A DNA stretch of 60,000 nt from Liolophura sinensis (taxonomy: Eukaryota > Mollusca > Polyplacophora > Chitonida > Chitonidae): positions 34,443,979 to 34,503,978 of the forward strand of contig NC_088302.1 of NCBI RefSeq assembly GCF_032854445.1. The letters are read 5' to 3'. Position numbers and translations under genes: made by a program. Positions 23,369 to 36,200 of this stretch are shown here, piece by piece. Position 1 is the first letter of the stretch; each line of letters starts with the position of its first letter. Below the pieces are notes generated by a model. The model was given only the letters and a program-made list of their open reading frames with translations, was not told the DNA's origin and did no database searches.

Positions 23369-24212
23369 GGTCACACGTAACCGGTGAAATACGGCCTCCT
23401 TTTAGTTTAACCTCAGTCAGGGTTCATTCTAACTGTTCATGTAAATGCATAAATAGTAGCAATTTACACGTCCCCTGACATCATGGCAGGAAACAAAAAG
23501 ATTGTAGTGATGTTATTTGCAATTTATTAGACATCAGAGGTCTAGAATTGCTCAAAATGCTGTGTTGTCATCACATTTAACATACAATCACATTAAAACA
23601 ATGAAAAGGGACCAGGCCTAGGCGATGCTTAGTCCACTAGCTGAATACTGGTTTACACAGGAATACAATATAGTTAAAGAGTAAAATCAGAGCATAAACA
23701 CATCAGTTACCAAACCCGAAGATCCACGTCCAATACCACAAACATCACATACCTTAATTTGTTTTTAGTGGCATGCTTACTATAAGTGTTCAACTTCCGC
23801 ACTGTTTCCTGCAGTTGAATCAAATCAAAACCCTAACTGAGGCCGTATTTCACAGGTTATATATGACCATTTGCTTAAGCGGTTAGAATAAACCCCTAAC
23901 TGAACTTGTGATCATTCGCTTGAACAGTTAGAATGAAATCCAATAACTGAGGTAACCTGACAAGAAGCCATATTTCATCGGTTACTTGTGACCATTTGCT
24001 GGAAGAGTTAGAATAAAACCATTACTGACGTAAACTGATGAAAGGCCGTATTTCGCCGGTTGCGTGTGACCATTTGCTTGAACAGTAAGAATGAAACACT
24101 AACTGAGGTAAACTGACAAGAAGCCATATTTCACCGGTTACGTGTGACCATTTGCTTGAACAGTTAGAATGAAACCTTAACTGAAGTAAACTGACAAGAG
24201 GCTGTCTTTCAA
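23369..24212. mobile_element. Foldback-type element with tandemly repeated arm
   Basis: The left arm at 23369-23450 (ggtcacacgtaaccggtgaa .. tcattctaactgttc) recurs in reverse complement several times at about 23840-24212, as a tandem array with a 78-bp period. The anchor gaccatttgct is at 23990, 24068 and 24146, with more diverged copies at 23865 and about 23910. One inverted arm facing a tandem array is the layout of foldback elements. A single piece of the same motif lies at 14535-14566. Confidence 0.6.
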
Positions 24213-24278
24213 ATTGAACACACTTAAAACAGTACAGAAAAAGAGGGTGATGTTATAAAGACTAGGAACTAAATAAAA

Positions 24279-24695
24279 TTAAATATCAAACCAACGGAAG
24301 AACATTGAGCTCATTTGAACATTCAGATCTGGATTATGTTTAGCAATATAAGGGATTCTAAGTAGGCAAGCTTCAGAGTGTTGTTGGATGATTTGAAATA
24401 TCAGAGAATTTGGGTTGTGATTGTGATTGTAAGAATGGTGAACCACATCTGGCATTTTGGCGTAATATGTGATGTTCGGCAAACCAGTGTGACGTTTCGT
24501 CGATCCTGTGTAATTTATGTGACAATCACCGCACTTAACTTTATAGATATCATTTATGCGTAAAACGTCGTTCTCTCTGTCTGAAATTTGAAATTTCTGC
24601 CTATAGGAAAGGTCTGATGTAACACAACAAATTATACTGCAGGCAGCTTTTTTTGTAGCGAGGAGAGTTGTCGAATAAGTTTGGTAGACCCTCAT
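24279..24695 (-). pseudogene. GIY-YIG endonuclease part of the Penelope-like element
   Basis: A 138-codon open piece. IYKVKCGDCHINYTGSTKRHTG is the GIY-YIG core, with Y-K-V and Y-T-G in the two characteristic positions and two Cys nearby (CGDC). The stretch HSYNHNHNPN follows, then a C-terminal helix region. It nicks target DNA for reverse transcription in working elements; here it is separated from the RT by stops. Confidence 0.8.
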
Positions 24696-24976
24696 CCTAA
24701 GTAAGGGAATCTGGTGTAGATTTTGTGTTTTTCAGGGCCATATACTTTGCTAACCGGGCATAAAAGCTCTTTGTTGAAGAATTACTTGATGAGAGAATCT
24801 ATTACACTGGGTGGATACATATTTTTGGACAGCATAATTTTAATATTTTCGACCTCAACGGTGAGATTGGTATAAGAACTGGAAATGTTCCAAGCGCGGC
24901 TTAGTAATGTATAAATTAGATTAATTTTGTATTTGGGGGTCCATTTAGTGAAGAACCCTGTGTGAGTAGGCTTCCG

Positions 24977-25330
24977 TTACACTGTTGTGTGGATTTTGTC
25001 TGGTGTCCTAGAAATGAATTCATCAAAGAATGGGACAGACACATTAACTTTATATTCGAAGGTGAAGTTCAGCTGAGTATGACAGTTGTTAATATAATCC
25101 AGAAAAGGCTGGACATCAGCTGTTTCACTAAAAACTAAGAATAAGTCGTCCACGTAACGTTTGCAAGCGTTTTGTCTACCCCCTGGGTAATTTCGGACAA
25201 ACTTGTTTTCAACATGTTTCCTAAAGACATCAGCAAGCGGAGACGCCAGCGGGCGGAGAAGCCACGGAAACACCGCCCACTTGCTCAAAACACTTGTTCT
25301 TAAATTTGAAGGTGACATTTGTTGCTGCAA
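24977..25330 (-). pseudogene. Reverse-transcriptase fragment of the Penelope-like element
   Basis: The fragment SPLADVFRKHVENKFV followed by CKRYVDDLFLVFSE is RT motifs 4 and 5, with the polymerase aspartates in YVDD, and HTQLNFTFEYKVN is motif 6. The fragment ends in a stop before the nuclease domain. Confidence 0.85.
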
Positions 25331-25534
25331 GTGTCAGGGCAAGCTTGAGTTTTAAATGGTTCATTCCATGAAATTTAGTTTTTATGTCTGGTATAACCTG
25401 GTCAAGAATGACTAGTCTGGTGACATCACAAGTGACAAAATGGTCATCAATTAATTTAGGATGCTGTCTTATCTAAGCGGCAAAAGAAAAACTGTCTTTG
25501 ATTATAAGGTCAGTGAACCTGATATCCTTGTTGT

Positions 25535-25620
25535 TGTTGTTTTGATTTGTTGGTTTGTTTGTTTTTTGTTTGTTTTTTTTGTTTTTTTTGTTTGCTTTTT
25601 TTTTTGTTTTTGTTTTTCGA
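25535..25620. repeat. T-rich low-complexity tract
   Basis: Runs of T broken by single G and C (gttttttttgtttttttgt type) inside the Penelope-like element. It explains the Lys- or Phe-rich short frames on either strand. Confidence 0.85.
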
Positions 25621-26632
25621 AATTTGGTGATACCCTCAATTATGACAAACATTTTGGACAAATAATCGGCTGTCCAAGATTACCACACCATTGCCTTTGT
25701 CCGGTTTGGTAGTATTAATGGAATCATCCTTAGATAGATTTCGCACATAAAAACTACAGAACTTCATGGTCGTCTTTATTAAAAAAATTGATCTCGTTGT
25801 TTGTGCCATGAGAAAGAATTCCCAAATCCATCATAAAGGGAAATAAGTTTTGTCCAAGTGTCTTGGTTGGATCACATACATGAGGATCTAAACTTTTAAA
25901 AAGCGTTTCAAACTCTGCTTGAACGTCTGTCTCTTTCAGGTAGTGAGGAAATATCCATGGCGTACGCCTTTGTTTAATACACTCTGTTCAGCTTCAGTCA
26001 GTTTGCGGTTGGATAATTTGGTTATCAAATTTGGACTACCTTGCCTATTTGCGTAGAGTTCTAGAGCAGTAATTTTTCTTCGGTGTGTTTCTTTGATATC
26101 AATGGCAATTGAGGTACTCACTTTCTCGATCGCGATTCCTAGCAGGTTCCTGTTGAGGTAGGATATGAAGTCTCGTAAACTGTATTCCAGGATATCAGAG
26201 TTGCTTAAAGCATTTCGACGAGTTCTCTTCTCTTGAGTCTTTTGTAAAACAGATCTCTATAGAATTCTTGGTAGCGTCTTGTCTTGTTGGTCCTGTTTCT
26301 TGTACAGCCGGAATTTGACGAAATTTGGATTGAACACGATACAGGTTTTCAAGAATTCAATATCAAGCCTGGCTTTGATCAACTTCTTGTTTAGAGCTTT
26401 AAATCGTCTTGCTGTGCGTGTGACATCTTCTCCGTAATGTTTCCTTTAGTCTTGAATATCTTCCGCTATGGAGAGGTTTAACTAACACCAAAACACATAG
26501 GACTATTTTGACAACACTGCACATGGTGGTATATTATGAACTTTCGGCCGCAAATGCTACAATCATCAAATAAAAACACCACTTTGGTTCAATTACCAGC
26601 CTACCACTGCTCACCTGCCAAGGCTGTGTGAA

Positions 26633-26917
26633 CCGGCCCCGAAAGCACAGTTGGTAGAGCGTCCGCGTCAGGAGGCGGTCGATCCAGGGTCACACCTAAT
26701 ACCTTAAATGAGGAGTTTACATTTGGCCTTCAGCATTAAGGGGACAGTGCAACAACTGGTAGACCCGTATTAGTATACTTACCTTCGGTAAAAGAGCGGT
26801 GGAAGTCCGTCCCGTAACAAGGAGACACATTACATGCACTCTAAGGATTCCTTTGTCCTCATGAGACTGAAAAATTGCTAAGTATGACGTTAAACCCCAA
26901 ACTCGGTCACTCACTCA
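26633..26917 (+). mobile_element. SINE family 2 with tRNA-like head
   Basis: The head reads ccggccccgaaagcacagtt then ggtagagcgtccgcg. This resembles a Pol III A box (agcacagttggtagagc), and ggtcgatccaggg resembles a B box. The body ends in gacgttaaaccccaaact and cactcactca. It separates the two inverted flank copies of the Penelope-like element. Confidence 0.82.
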
Positions 26918-27089
26918 AACTGTGAACTGTGTTGTTAACTTTCCTCGTTAAGTATAAGTGGCTGGTTAGAAAACCAAACTGTTTTTTTTTTATCTGCTGA
27001 TGGCAGCAATTGCGCCCGAAAGCTCATAATGTACCAGCATGTACAACGTTGTCAAAATAGTCCCATGTGTTTTGGTTTTAATTATATTG

Positions 27090-30034
27090 TATTTTCCTGC
27101 ACTGTTCCACAGACAAGCTTTAAAGATGGTGTACTTAAGATTGTGGCTATAACCGAATATCCGATTAAAGGAATGTTTCGCAGCCGAGATCCGGTCTAAA
27201 ATAGCTGCCAAGGCCAGTTATCTTTTATGAGGTGATAACTTGGGATATACAGAAATTTAAAAGCCAGAACTGCATCCGCAAGTACCATTCAATACTTTTT
27301 GCTCTGTTATGGCAATGCTGTCTAAAGCTGTCGATCCTGTAAGATGCCTCGTATCTGGAATATTAACTTCCGTTTTACAAATTCCTGGGCTCAGTTTTAT
27401 GATACGAGTGTCCAAACCATATTCTTTTCTTCCAATCATCGACATCGATTCACGAGCCTCTCCAGAAAAGCACAGGGGCAGAGCAAGGACACTTTTCTTT
27501 TGGTAAATCTGTCACTCCACTGAAAATGTCCATCAAAATTAATATTCATCTTCTAAGTATGAAAACCCATCTGTTTGCTAAAATTACGGGCGGCTCCTTG
27601 AAATTAGTACTTGCGATAGTGCCACATCATACTCGCTCTACTACAACTCTTACTCATTTACTCTTACTGATCTACTGTATTAGCATAACTACCTCTAGTA
27701 TACATATCTGTATTCACTCATACCTTGCACTGCAACTGTACAGTATTCACCATCTTCTGTCTCGATAACGATTTACGAAGTAAACTAAGTAGGCTACCCA
27801 CGACAACAACAACAACATCACTTCGTAACACCCGTACCTTTTGCCAGTTAATCTATATTAAATAACGGTATAATGTGGATGAAAGGTAACTGGGTATAAC
27901 TTGTTACATTTGTATTCATTTCTATTTATTGCTAATTCGGTAATCTACAACATTCAATCAATAGTAAATACTGCCATGTAAACAGGGTGAGAACAAAACT
28001 TCATTGAGGTCGAAAAATTTATTATCATTTGCGATTTGTCGTATTTTGGATTTGTTTTGTTCTGATTTTATTCATTACTGTATCGGTATTTGTTGTTGTT
28101 ATTTTAGGGTGTTGTTGTTGAGTATTTTCACACACATTCTACTTTCAGTCCACGAAGATTTTGAGGATATCGCAGGTGACACGTTCAATGGCTGGTGTTG
28201 GGGCTCATTGACAACATCAATCAAAAACAAGCGCTAGTTCAGAATAGGGGAGTTTCGAGTTCGAACTCTTTTATCGTTGAAGGTAGAAGTCCAGCTGTAT
28301 CATGTGACCTCTCAAAAATGTCAGGCAACTTTTTTGATCAAATTCACAATAACATAGGCGCCTGAAAAAGCGTCATTAAAAGAAATTTACAGTGGAGGAA
28401 TGACAGAGAAAATCGAAAATCTGAATGTTTGTGAACTTGAGGAAAGATATGTCATTTGTGCCTCTTGAAAAGCGTGAGACAGGTGATGAGTAAATTAATG
28501 TCAACAAAGGTTGACAATATTTTTCACCATTCACATGACACAGTATGACTGTTTTAACTTTGATGACAAAAGAGTTCCAACTCGAAACTCCAACTATTCC
28601 GGCAATATCCCACTAGACGTCAGTGTCAGACAGAGACAGGCTTTGCGACATACGGAGCGGCTTAAATGTTGCAGCTAAAACAAAGGCACTGGATAAGCTC
28701 AGTTCTGGTGACAAACCCGTGACTCAATCTAGATATATAATTAACCATCAGTATCTGAATTCAGTCACTGGCAGTAGAGCTCTCTAGATGTTCTTCATAC
28801 AGAAAAATCCGTAACTCAGATAAGAAAAACGTAATTAGCAAAGAAAGGTGTTGAAATCTCCATGTATCCGTTTTTCAGCTGAACTGTATGAGGCTGCTTT
28901 ACCAAAACAATTTTCTTTTTCTTACGTGGATGACTTCATACAGTAGCGTTTTCCACGGAAGAAAACACCACAGCGTCAAATTGTGTTAGTGAAAATGGTC
29001 ATTGAAAAATATTCATTTACACCTTGAACGACTGATTTTAAACCTAAAATCATCTTTAAGTGTATAGTGTATTGCCTATATAATACATACTGCTGTCCTA
29101 CACAGTTAATTATATCGCCGTTCTTTCCACTCCTATGCTCCCCTCATGAATCATGCTTGCAACACTACGCTGGTAATATATTGTCCCGTTTCAGGTCGGA
29201 GGTCAGCCTATTGTTTATTTACGGCGGTTGTGATATCTATTTTCTACGCCAGACTTCCGGTCCGCCTTCCGCGTGACTCAGGAAATCAACCAATAGCATT
29301 TCCTGACTTATCTGTCCCTCACTTAATCCGATTTCGATGTGTTTCAATCCAAGTTACTATGCACCCATGAACACTTTTTTTCTTGAGCTAAAGGTATAAA
29401 GCCCTATTTAAAGTACAAACGTTATACTAACACGGCAGATGTTACGAAATACGTGTATACGTTTCATTTGTGATCGAATATGAGATCTGTGTGTTCTCTT
29501 CTTTCATTCACGTAGATACCTCAAACCTACTATAATACTACGACGCCTGTGTGTTGCCTAAATAACCGCATGCTGACAGGTGCTTGGTTATAGGAATTTA
29601 CCTAGGCCTAACGCTTGGCTGCATTCCCAGGATAGGTTACCATTTACGCCAATAATACCGATTCATTCAAGGTATTACTGCTTCCAGAAAAATGTCAGTC
29701 GGTGAGCGTGCATACACCGAGTCACAACCCAGCAGGGATCATATTCAGATTTGATAACCTACCCTATCTACATGTTAACAGTGGCTGAATAAGTTCCGCT
29801 AACCTCATTCCTGTTGTATCAGTCAATGTTATTTTTTTCTCTTATCTCCGCGATATTTGTATTTATGTGTGTCGAGACGTGTAAAGCATTCCGAGTTTAG
29901 CCATATATGGGCGGGGAGAGTACGGAAATTGCCGATCGTGTTTCCCACGGTCGTCCGAGTTATCGAAGGCGTGTGTGGTGTATAGAGTGGTGACTGGATA
30001 GGCATGACCCACCTTAATCATGCGCAATCACACA
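27090..30034. other. Divergent spacer upstream of gene D; no gene seen
   Basis: Mostly unique AT-rich sequence. The short frames at 27257-27445, 27526-27768, 28004-28237 and 29067-29370 have no recognisable domain or splice-site support. Confidence 0.5.
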
Positions 30035-30040
30035 TATAAA
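30035..30040 (+). promoter_or_regulatory. TATA box of gene D
   Basis: TATAAA in acatataaaccg, about 150 bp upstream of the gene D start codon. Confidence 0.5.
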
Positions 30041-30187
30041 CCGACAGGTGTTCTTCACTTCAGTTAAACAACAGTTATCCCTACCCAGCAGCGTTAAAAC
30101 CTTATACACACAGGATTAGGAGTTACATAAGAGATTCGGATATACCGAATACCCAATCACTTTGCTAACCATCAAAAAGAGCGCAAC

Positions 30188-30235
30188 ATGAGAGAAACTG
30201 GGGGGATTTTAGCGGTGCTAATTGTCATCATAGTG
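30188..30235 (+). CDS. Gene D exon 1: start and signal peptide
   Basis: 48 nt encoding MRETGGILAVLIVIIV, a hydrophobic signal core, followed by donor gtgagt. The context caacATG has A at -3. It is too short to show up by ORF length. Confidence 0.78.
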
Positions 30236-33200
30236 GTGAGTAATCTGTTTAGTTTTTTCACTCAAGGTTAGGGTTCATTTAAATGTAGACTGGTAATGTA
30301 TAGCTTGTACTGTAACAGTTCTCTTGTCCTGGGGTAATGACATAACACATGCCTAGAATGACTTATTTATTTATTTATTTATTTTATTTGTTTATTCATT
30401 CATTTTTGTTTGTTTGTTTGTTTATTTGTTGTTTGTGTTACGCCGTTAGTCCAGAATATTTCCTTTACACGAGAAAAGGGGACCTCTTGAAGACCCCGGA
30501 AGTCTAGCCACCGTATCTCAATCGACATTTGCCTGACAAACTTCCTGGCTTAATGCTACAGCCTAACCAAACCTGGGTTTGATCTGGCGACTATATTGGC
30601 GAAATGGCGTTGTGCATTTCCGGCTGTGGTACGGTCAACTCGAGGATACTCAAAAATAATTAAGCTTGCCTCACATGAATAAATGTCAGTCTCTTAGCGG
30701 TCTAGGTGAAAAGAGAAATATGTATTAGGTGATAGCTTGAGTCTATGGAACATGACGGAGTTTCAGCTGCTTAATGGTCTGCGTGTATTGAGTGACATGT
30801 ATGAGGTGAAAAAAAAACAGCTTCTGTCTCTATGATATAGGAGGGAGTTTCATTTATTAATAATATTGATTTATTAATTTTATTTATAAGTGACACAGAA
30901 CTCAATTTAAGCGATATAAATAATTCTTATTTGTATCACATGAATGAATTTCAGTTGTTTGTGGTCTATATATTTTGCCACGAATAACTGATACGCGGTG
31001 ATATACTGCAGTCTGTGTGGCGGGAATGAATTTCAGTTGTTAGTGGTCTATATGTTTTGACATGAATAACTGATACGCGGTGATATACTGCAGTCTGTGT
31101 GTCGGGAATGAATTTCAGTTGTTTGTGGTCTATATATTTTGCCATGAATAACTGATACGCGGTGATATACTGCAGTCTGTGTGGCGGGAATGAATTTCAG
31201 TTGTTTGTGGTCTATATATTTTGCCATGAATAACTGATACGCGGTGATATACTGCAGTCTGTGTGTCGGGAATGAATTTCAGTTGTTAGTGGTCTATATG
31301 TTTTGACATGAATAACTGATACGCGGTGATATACTGCAGTCTGTGTGGCGGGAATGAATTTCAGTTGTTTGTGGTCTATATATTTTGCCATGAATAACTG
31401 ATACGCGGTGATATACTGCAGTCTGTGTGTCGGGAATGAATTTCAGTTGTTTGTGGTCTATATATTTTGCCACGAATAACTGATACGCGGTGATATACTG
31501 CAGTCTGTTTGACAGTAATGGATTTTAGTTACTTTTGACCTACATCCATTGACCCAAGTAACTGATAAAAGGTGATAACTGCAGTTTATGTGACGGGAAT
31601 GAATTTCAAATGCGAGTGGTCTACGCGTAAGGGGCTTACATAACATGTGATACCTTCAGTTTATGTGACATTGGCCTACAACATTCGTTTTGTCTTTACC
31701 TCAGCACTGAAAAACTGGTAACAGTTCTCTTTGAATGAATTCAGCCATACTGCTTACTTCATATACATTTTAGTTGTTTGATGGTTTGGGTGGGACGTTT
31801 TTTTTGGAAATTGGGCTGGAGATTAATCTTTGAATCTTTTAATCCAACCCAGAACGTCCACTACATTCAAAAAATTAATCTGTTAATTTTAACAGAAAGT
31901 CTGATGTATGAGTGATGCTAGAATGTATTCTGTTATTATAACACAATATTGTCATGTTCAGCAGAATCTTTATGCTTACTTAATAGAATATGAGTGTTAT
32001 ATTTAACAGAACAATCTGCTACAATAACAGAATACAGTCTAGCTTCATCAGAAACAGATTTTCTGTTAAAATTAACAGATTATTTTTGTGAATATATGGT
32101 TAACGGTTGGTACACACAAATATCTTTTTCCATGCCTAGATACCGAAATGAATTTCAGTTGCTGTATATTGGTCTATTGTCACGAATAGCTTACGCGATG
32201 TGATAACTTCAGTCCATTTAACAGGAATGACTTTCATATCTGATCTAAAAAGCCCTTTACATATTGTTCCAATGGTGTCTTGTTTCTTCTACAGGCAAGC
32301 ACGGGCCAGCGCCACCATGGTATGTATACTCCCCACGGCGATAAAATAGCTAATACAAGAAATATACCTAATAAACAAGGTGAAGAGCACATGTGTTCGA
32401 GTTAACAAATCAGCCTATGTATAAATCAGACACGATTTCATCTTTGATTTGACTGATTTATTTGATTGGTTGTTTTACGCCGTACTCAAGAATATTTCGC
32501 TTATACGACGGCGGCCAGCATTATGTTGGGAGGAAACATTTAATCTTTGAGTCCAAATCACTTAGACATAGGGTTGGTTTGGGCACCATGTATTATTATC
32601 GTCGGGAGAAAGAAGTTTTACTGTATTCTCATAAATTTGCATACCAGTACAAGCACTTCAGACAGAACAGAAAAAAGCGACACGAGGATATGCACACATG
32701 TTTTGAGCTCACATGATATTTAATAGCCCCATATCGAACCATATATACATCCGCTATATGTTATAAGTCATAAACTATATATTAGCATTTTAGCCCGAAA
32801 AGCCACACATACCGTACAGGAAATGGTTATTTGCGTCACTAACCCTATAGGTACATGGTTAAAACAAGCTAAAACCATGACGAACGTTTACGGATGCGTT
32901 TCATTTAGAAAAAATATCAGCCATGGTGTCCCCTTAAACCTGGAGTCATGGGACGATTGTATCAGTTGGTACCAGGTAACTAAATACATTTAGCGCATGA
33001 TGACAGCAATAATTCGAACGGGAAATGACTAGTTCAAAATCCTTTTGTACCACAGAGAATATTATTGTTTGTAAGCTTCGCGGGCTTCCTGTCTCCATTT
33101 GATTGGTCAAGACAAGCAGCCATGGAGAAAAAGAGCATGAAAACTTTTGGTCTCAGTGTTTCTACCACTGTTTGCTCAATAAAGTATTGCTCGAAAAAAT

Positions 33201-36200
33201 GAATGAATGATTATGGCTTAACGTCACATCGGCAACTTTTCAGCACTATCGTTGCGACCGAAAAAATGAAGGCAAAATAAAAAGTTAGGAGCTACATACT
33301 TTCAAGTAATTTTCGATGCAATTTAAATATATGGTCAAGTCACCTATTCGAATCCAGCTCTCGCTGCTTCGACGGCTTCCTGGAGGCTAGAGAGTTTGCA
33401 AGATACCTAAAGAAGGGAGCTGGTTGACCTCTTTAAATCCTAAACGCTTCCATAGCTAAAAATTCTCTGCACGATGCTAAACATCAGTGAAATGAATCAA
33501 AGGAAGAAGTCAAAATTTAAAATTATGAAGGCACGATTCGATTGGGTTGGGTGGAACAAATTTCTTGTAAAAATAACGTTGTTCCATGAAATGAGCTAAA
33601 CTTTCCATTAATTACATTGTTTACACCACAATTATAGGCCTCTGTCGTCCCGGTGACATCGTCTTCGTTCTCGACTCCTCTAACAGCATCTGGCACTCAG
33701 ATTTCGACCTGCAGCTCGAGTTTGTGCGCGATGTTATGAGCAAGCTACCCATAAGGTCGGGGGGACGAGGGTTCCGGGTGGGGCTGGTAACCTTCAGTCA
33801 CAAGGTCAGACTACAGTTCCATCTGAACTACCACACGGAGAGGGCCGCCCTGAATAGGGCCATTATGAGGGTACCATACCTGGGCGGAGGCACCTACACG
33901 GGCGACGCGATACGCTACGTCTACACCCAGATGTTCCAGGAAGCCAGGGGGTCCCGAGCCACAGCTAGTCACTTCATAGTGGTTGTCACGGATGGACTTT
34001 CACAGAACACGACGGCCACGGCAGTAGAGGCATCCCTGGCAAGATACCGTGGGGTGGAGATGTTCGTGGTTGGGGTGGGGCCTGGGGTGGACCAGGACGA
34101 ACTAGAGAGCATCGCCAGTAATCCTGACCGTCGCTACCTCTTCAAAGTTGACGATTTTAACGGGTTGAGCAGCATCAAGGATAAACTGGCGCTTCGAATA
34201 TGTGAACGTACATGTAAGTATTAAGCCCACTAATGAACTGATTAGCTTTTTTAACTAATGTATACTAGCTCCGCAAAATAAATAACTCAACATTTGAATC
34301 TAATGGGTTTTTTTCAGTACCGACATCGTTTTGGGGATAATCGGACATTATATTGTATGCTTTTAAATTAATGCATTAATCCACGTGTCTTCATCTGTAT
34401 ATATACCGGGACGATAGCGGCATAATAAATATATATTGTGATAATTATGCACAAAATATGTCCAGCTTGAAATTCACATAAACAAGTGTCAAATTATTTC
34501 CTTAATTATATTTATTCATTTAGTTTTTCAATTCATTTACTCCACATACTGTTTAATCCATTAATCCGTTGATTTCTTGATCGATTCACTCACAGAGCAA
34601 TCAGTTCGCTGATTTATTCATTTGACTGATTCAATGTTGCTCAATAGATTTAAATGCATATATGTACCCTGATTTGAAGAGAAAAAAGGCCTTGTTTGCT
34701 TTTAACACATTCTGTGTCAAATATATAACTTTAGCTATCAATTAACGTTCGATTATCGGGGTAAATATATTGGACAACCCACCAGACCTGTGGTTTATAG
34801 TTTAGCCATCGTGACTGTTACACAACCTCATTGTTACCCAGGGTAGCTGACATCCACGATGTTGGGGAGTCAGCCCCCTCACGGTGGTCATTATGGTGGC
34901 CACGTGCTGGACCACCCACGCGCGGAACAGTACATGTAGGCTAATTAATGATGCATCACTGCCCTTTGATAAGAAAATAATGAGAGGCATATTACTAAAG
35001 TTAGTTCATCATGCCAATTATATATCTCAATAATTGTTTATAGTGTCCGTATCATATTCTACCTAAAAAATACATATAGGCCTACATGACACAACTATCC
35101 AGTGCAGCCGCACTCGGTATTCTTAGATGGTTTATATATGCATGCAGTTTGACAAAAGCCAGAACGATCATGGCAAAAAACCAGAACGACGGTGGTAAAA
35201 GCAACATACGATATGCCATGATTTATTTCCTGAACAGATTACACGCAGTGTGGTCTGGTATTTAAGATTAGTTCCGCCATGCATAAAATGTTATGGGCTG
35301 GCGGTGTGTATAATATATGCAGCATATATAACAGTAAATGAAGAATCCAGGACGTTTCCGTTTCAGCCACTCCAAAACGGGATTTCGCCAATCCTGACTC
35401 CAACAAAGATGACACTGGGCCAGATATCGTTTTACCACCAAAACCCCCGCAAAGTAAGTGTTCTCATCAATACATTTAATACAAACATTTGAGTCAGTGG
35501 ATTGATTGCCATGACGATTTAAAAAGAAACATTTGGCAAAGAGATTTACAACTTGTCCCTCCCCGCGAATTCAAAGTAGAAGAAAGACTTTTGAATGTTG
35601 CTATCCGTCTGTTGGTCCGTCCTTCTGTCCGCCCTCCCATCCGTCCATGCCATCTACAATGTGAATGTGATATCTAAACAGCAATCCAAGGCATCACTTT
35701 CAAACATGAGTATTTTGTGATTAATGAAACGATAGTTTGCACTGCGTTTTGCTGCACTCTGTGACACAAGACGGCTAGCGTCAGCCACCTTAGCTATTTT
35801 GCATCTGTCTATCACTTATGCATGCTGTGAACGCCAGATATTAAACAAAATCAGCCAATCAAACTGAGGTAATTGAGATATAAGCTTTGAATTTCACCAG
35901 CAAAACACTTTCAGTAAATTAATTCGACTTTTTCATGAATATGTATGCTTGGGGTTTTACGTCGTAATTAACATTTTTGTATCTGTGAATATGGAGTCTG
36001 TCCTGAAATCAGCCTGTCCCAGGTACAGATTTGTTTTATTTACATATTAGATTGGTTGGTGTTTATGCCAGAACTTTTCAGTTATCGTATACAAAGGTGG
36101 TCAGGTTTATACGGATAGAGGAAACCTTCGACATTCGCATGTACCTAACAAACCCCCCTGACTTAAACCCTCAACCGATGAAGTGACAGCTCGAAGCACG

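Larger units (their letters stand above)
24279..26570 (-). mobile_element. Penelope-like retroelement, degenerate
   Basis: Read leftwards, the parts of a Penelope-like polyprotein come in the right order. The N-terminal region lies at about 26200-26470 (RRFKALNKKLIKARLDIEFL) and 25936-26121 (KLSNRKLTEAEQSVLNKGVR). The reverse-transcriptase core is at 24977-25330 (PLADVFRKHVE, then CKRYVDDLFLVF with the catalytic YVDD). A GIY-YIG endonuclease is at 24279-24695 (IYKVKCGDCHINYTGSTKR). RT plus a C-terminal GIY-YIG nuclease is diagnostic for this class. Stops, frameshifts and a T-rich insertion near 25535-25620 break the frame. A flank resembling the elements' terminal repeats lies at 26478-26570, with an inverted partner at 26993-27085. 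Confidence 0.85.

Noticed and set aside
24279-24695. Possible host GIY-YIG nuclease gene
   Set aside because: It lies directly downstream of a YVDD reverse-transcriptase fragment in the same orientation, so it belongs to the Penelope-like element.
25461-25712. Phe/Val-rich membrane-like open frame
   Set aside because: It is a translation of the T-rich low-complexity tract.
30942-31515. Regularly spaced repeats that could suggest a CRISPR array
   Set aside because: The whole 82-bp unit repeats with no unique spacers, and it lies in an intron of an animal gene.
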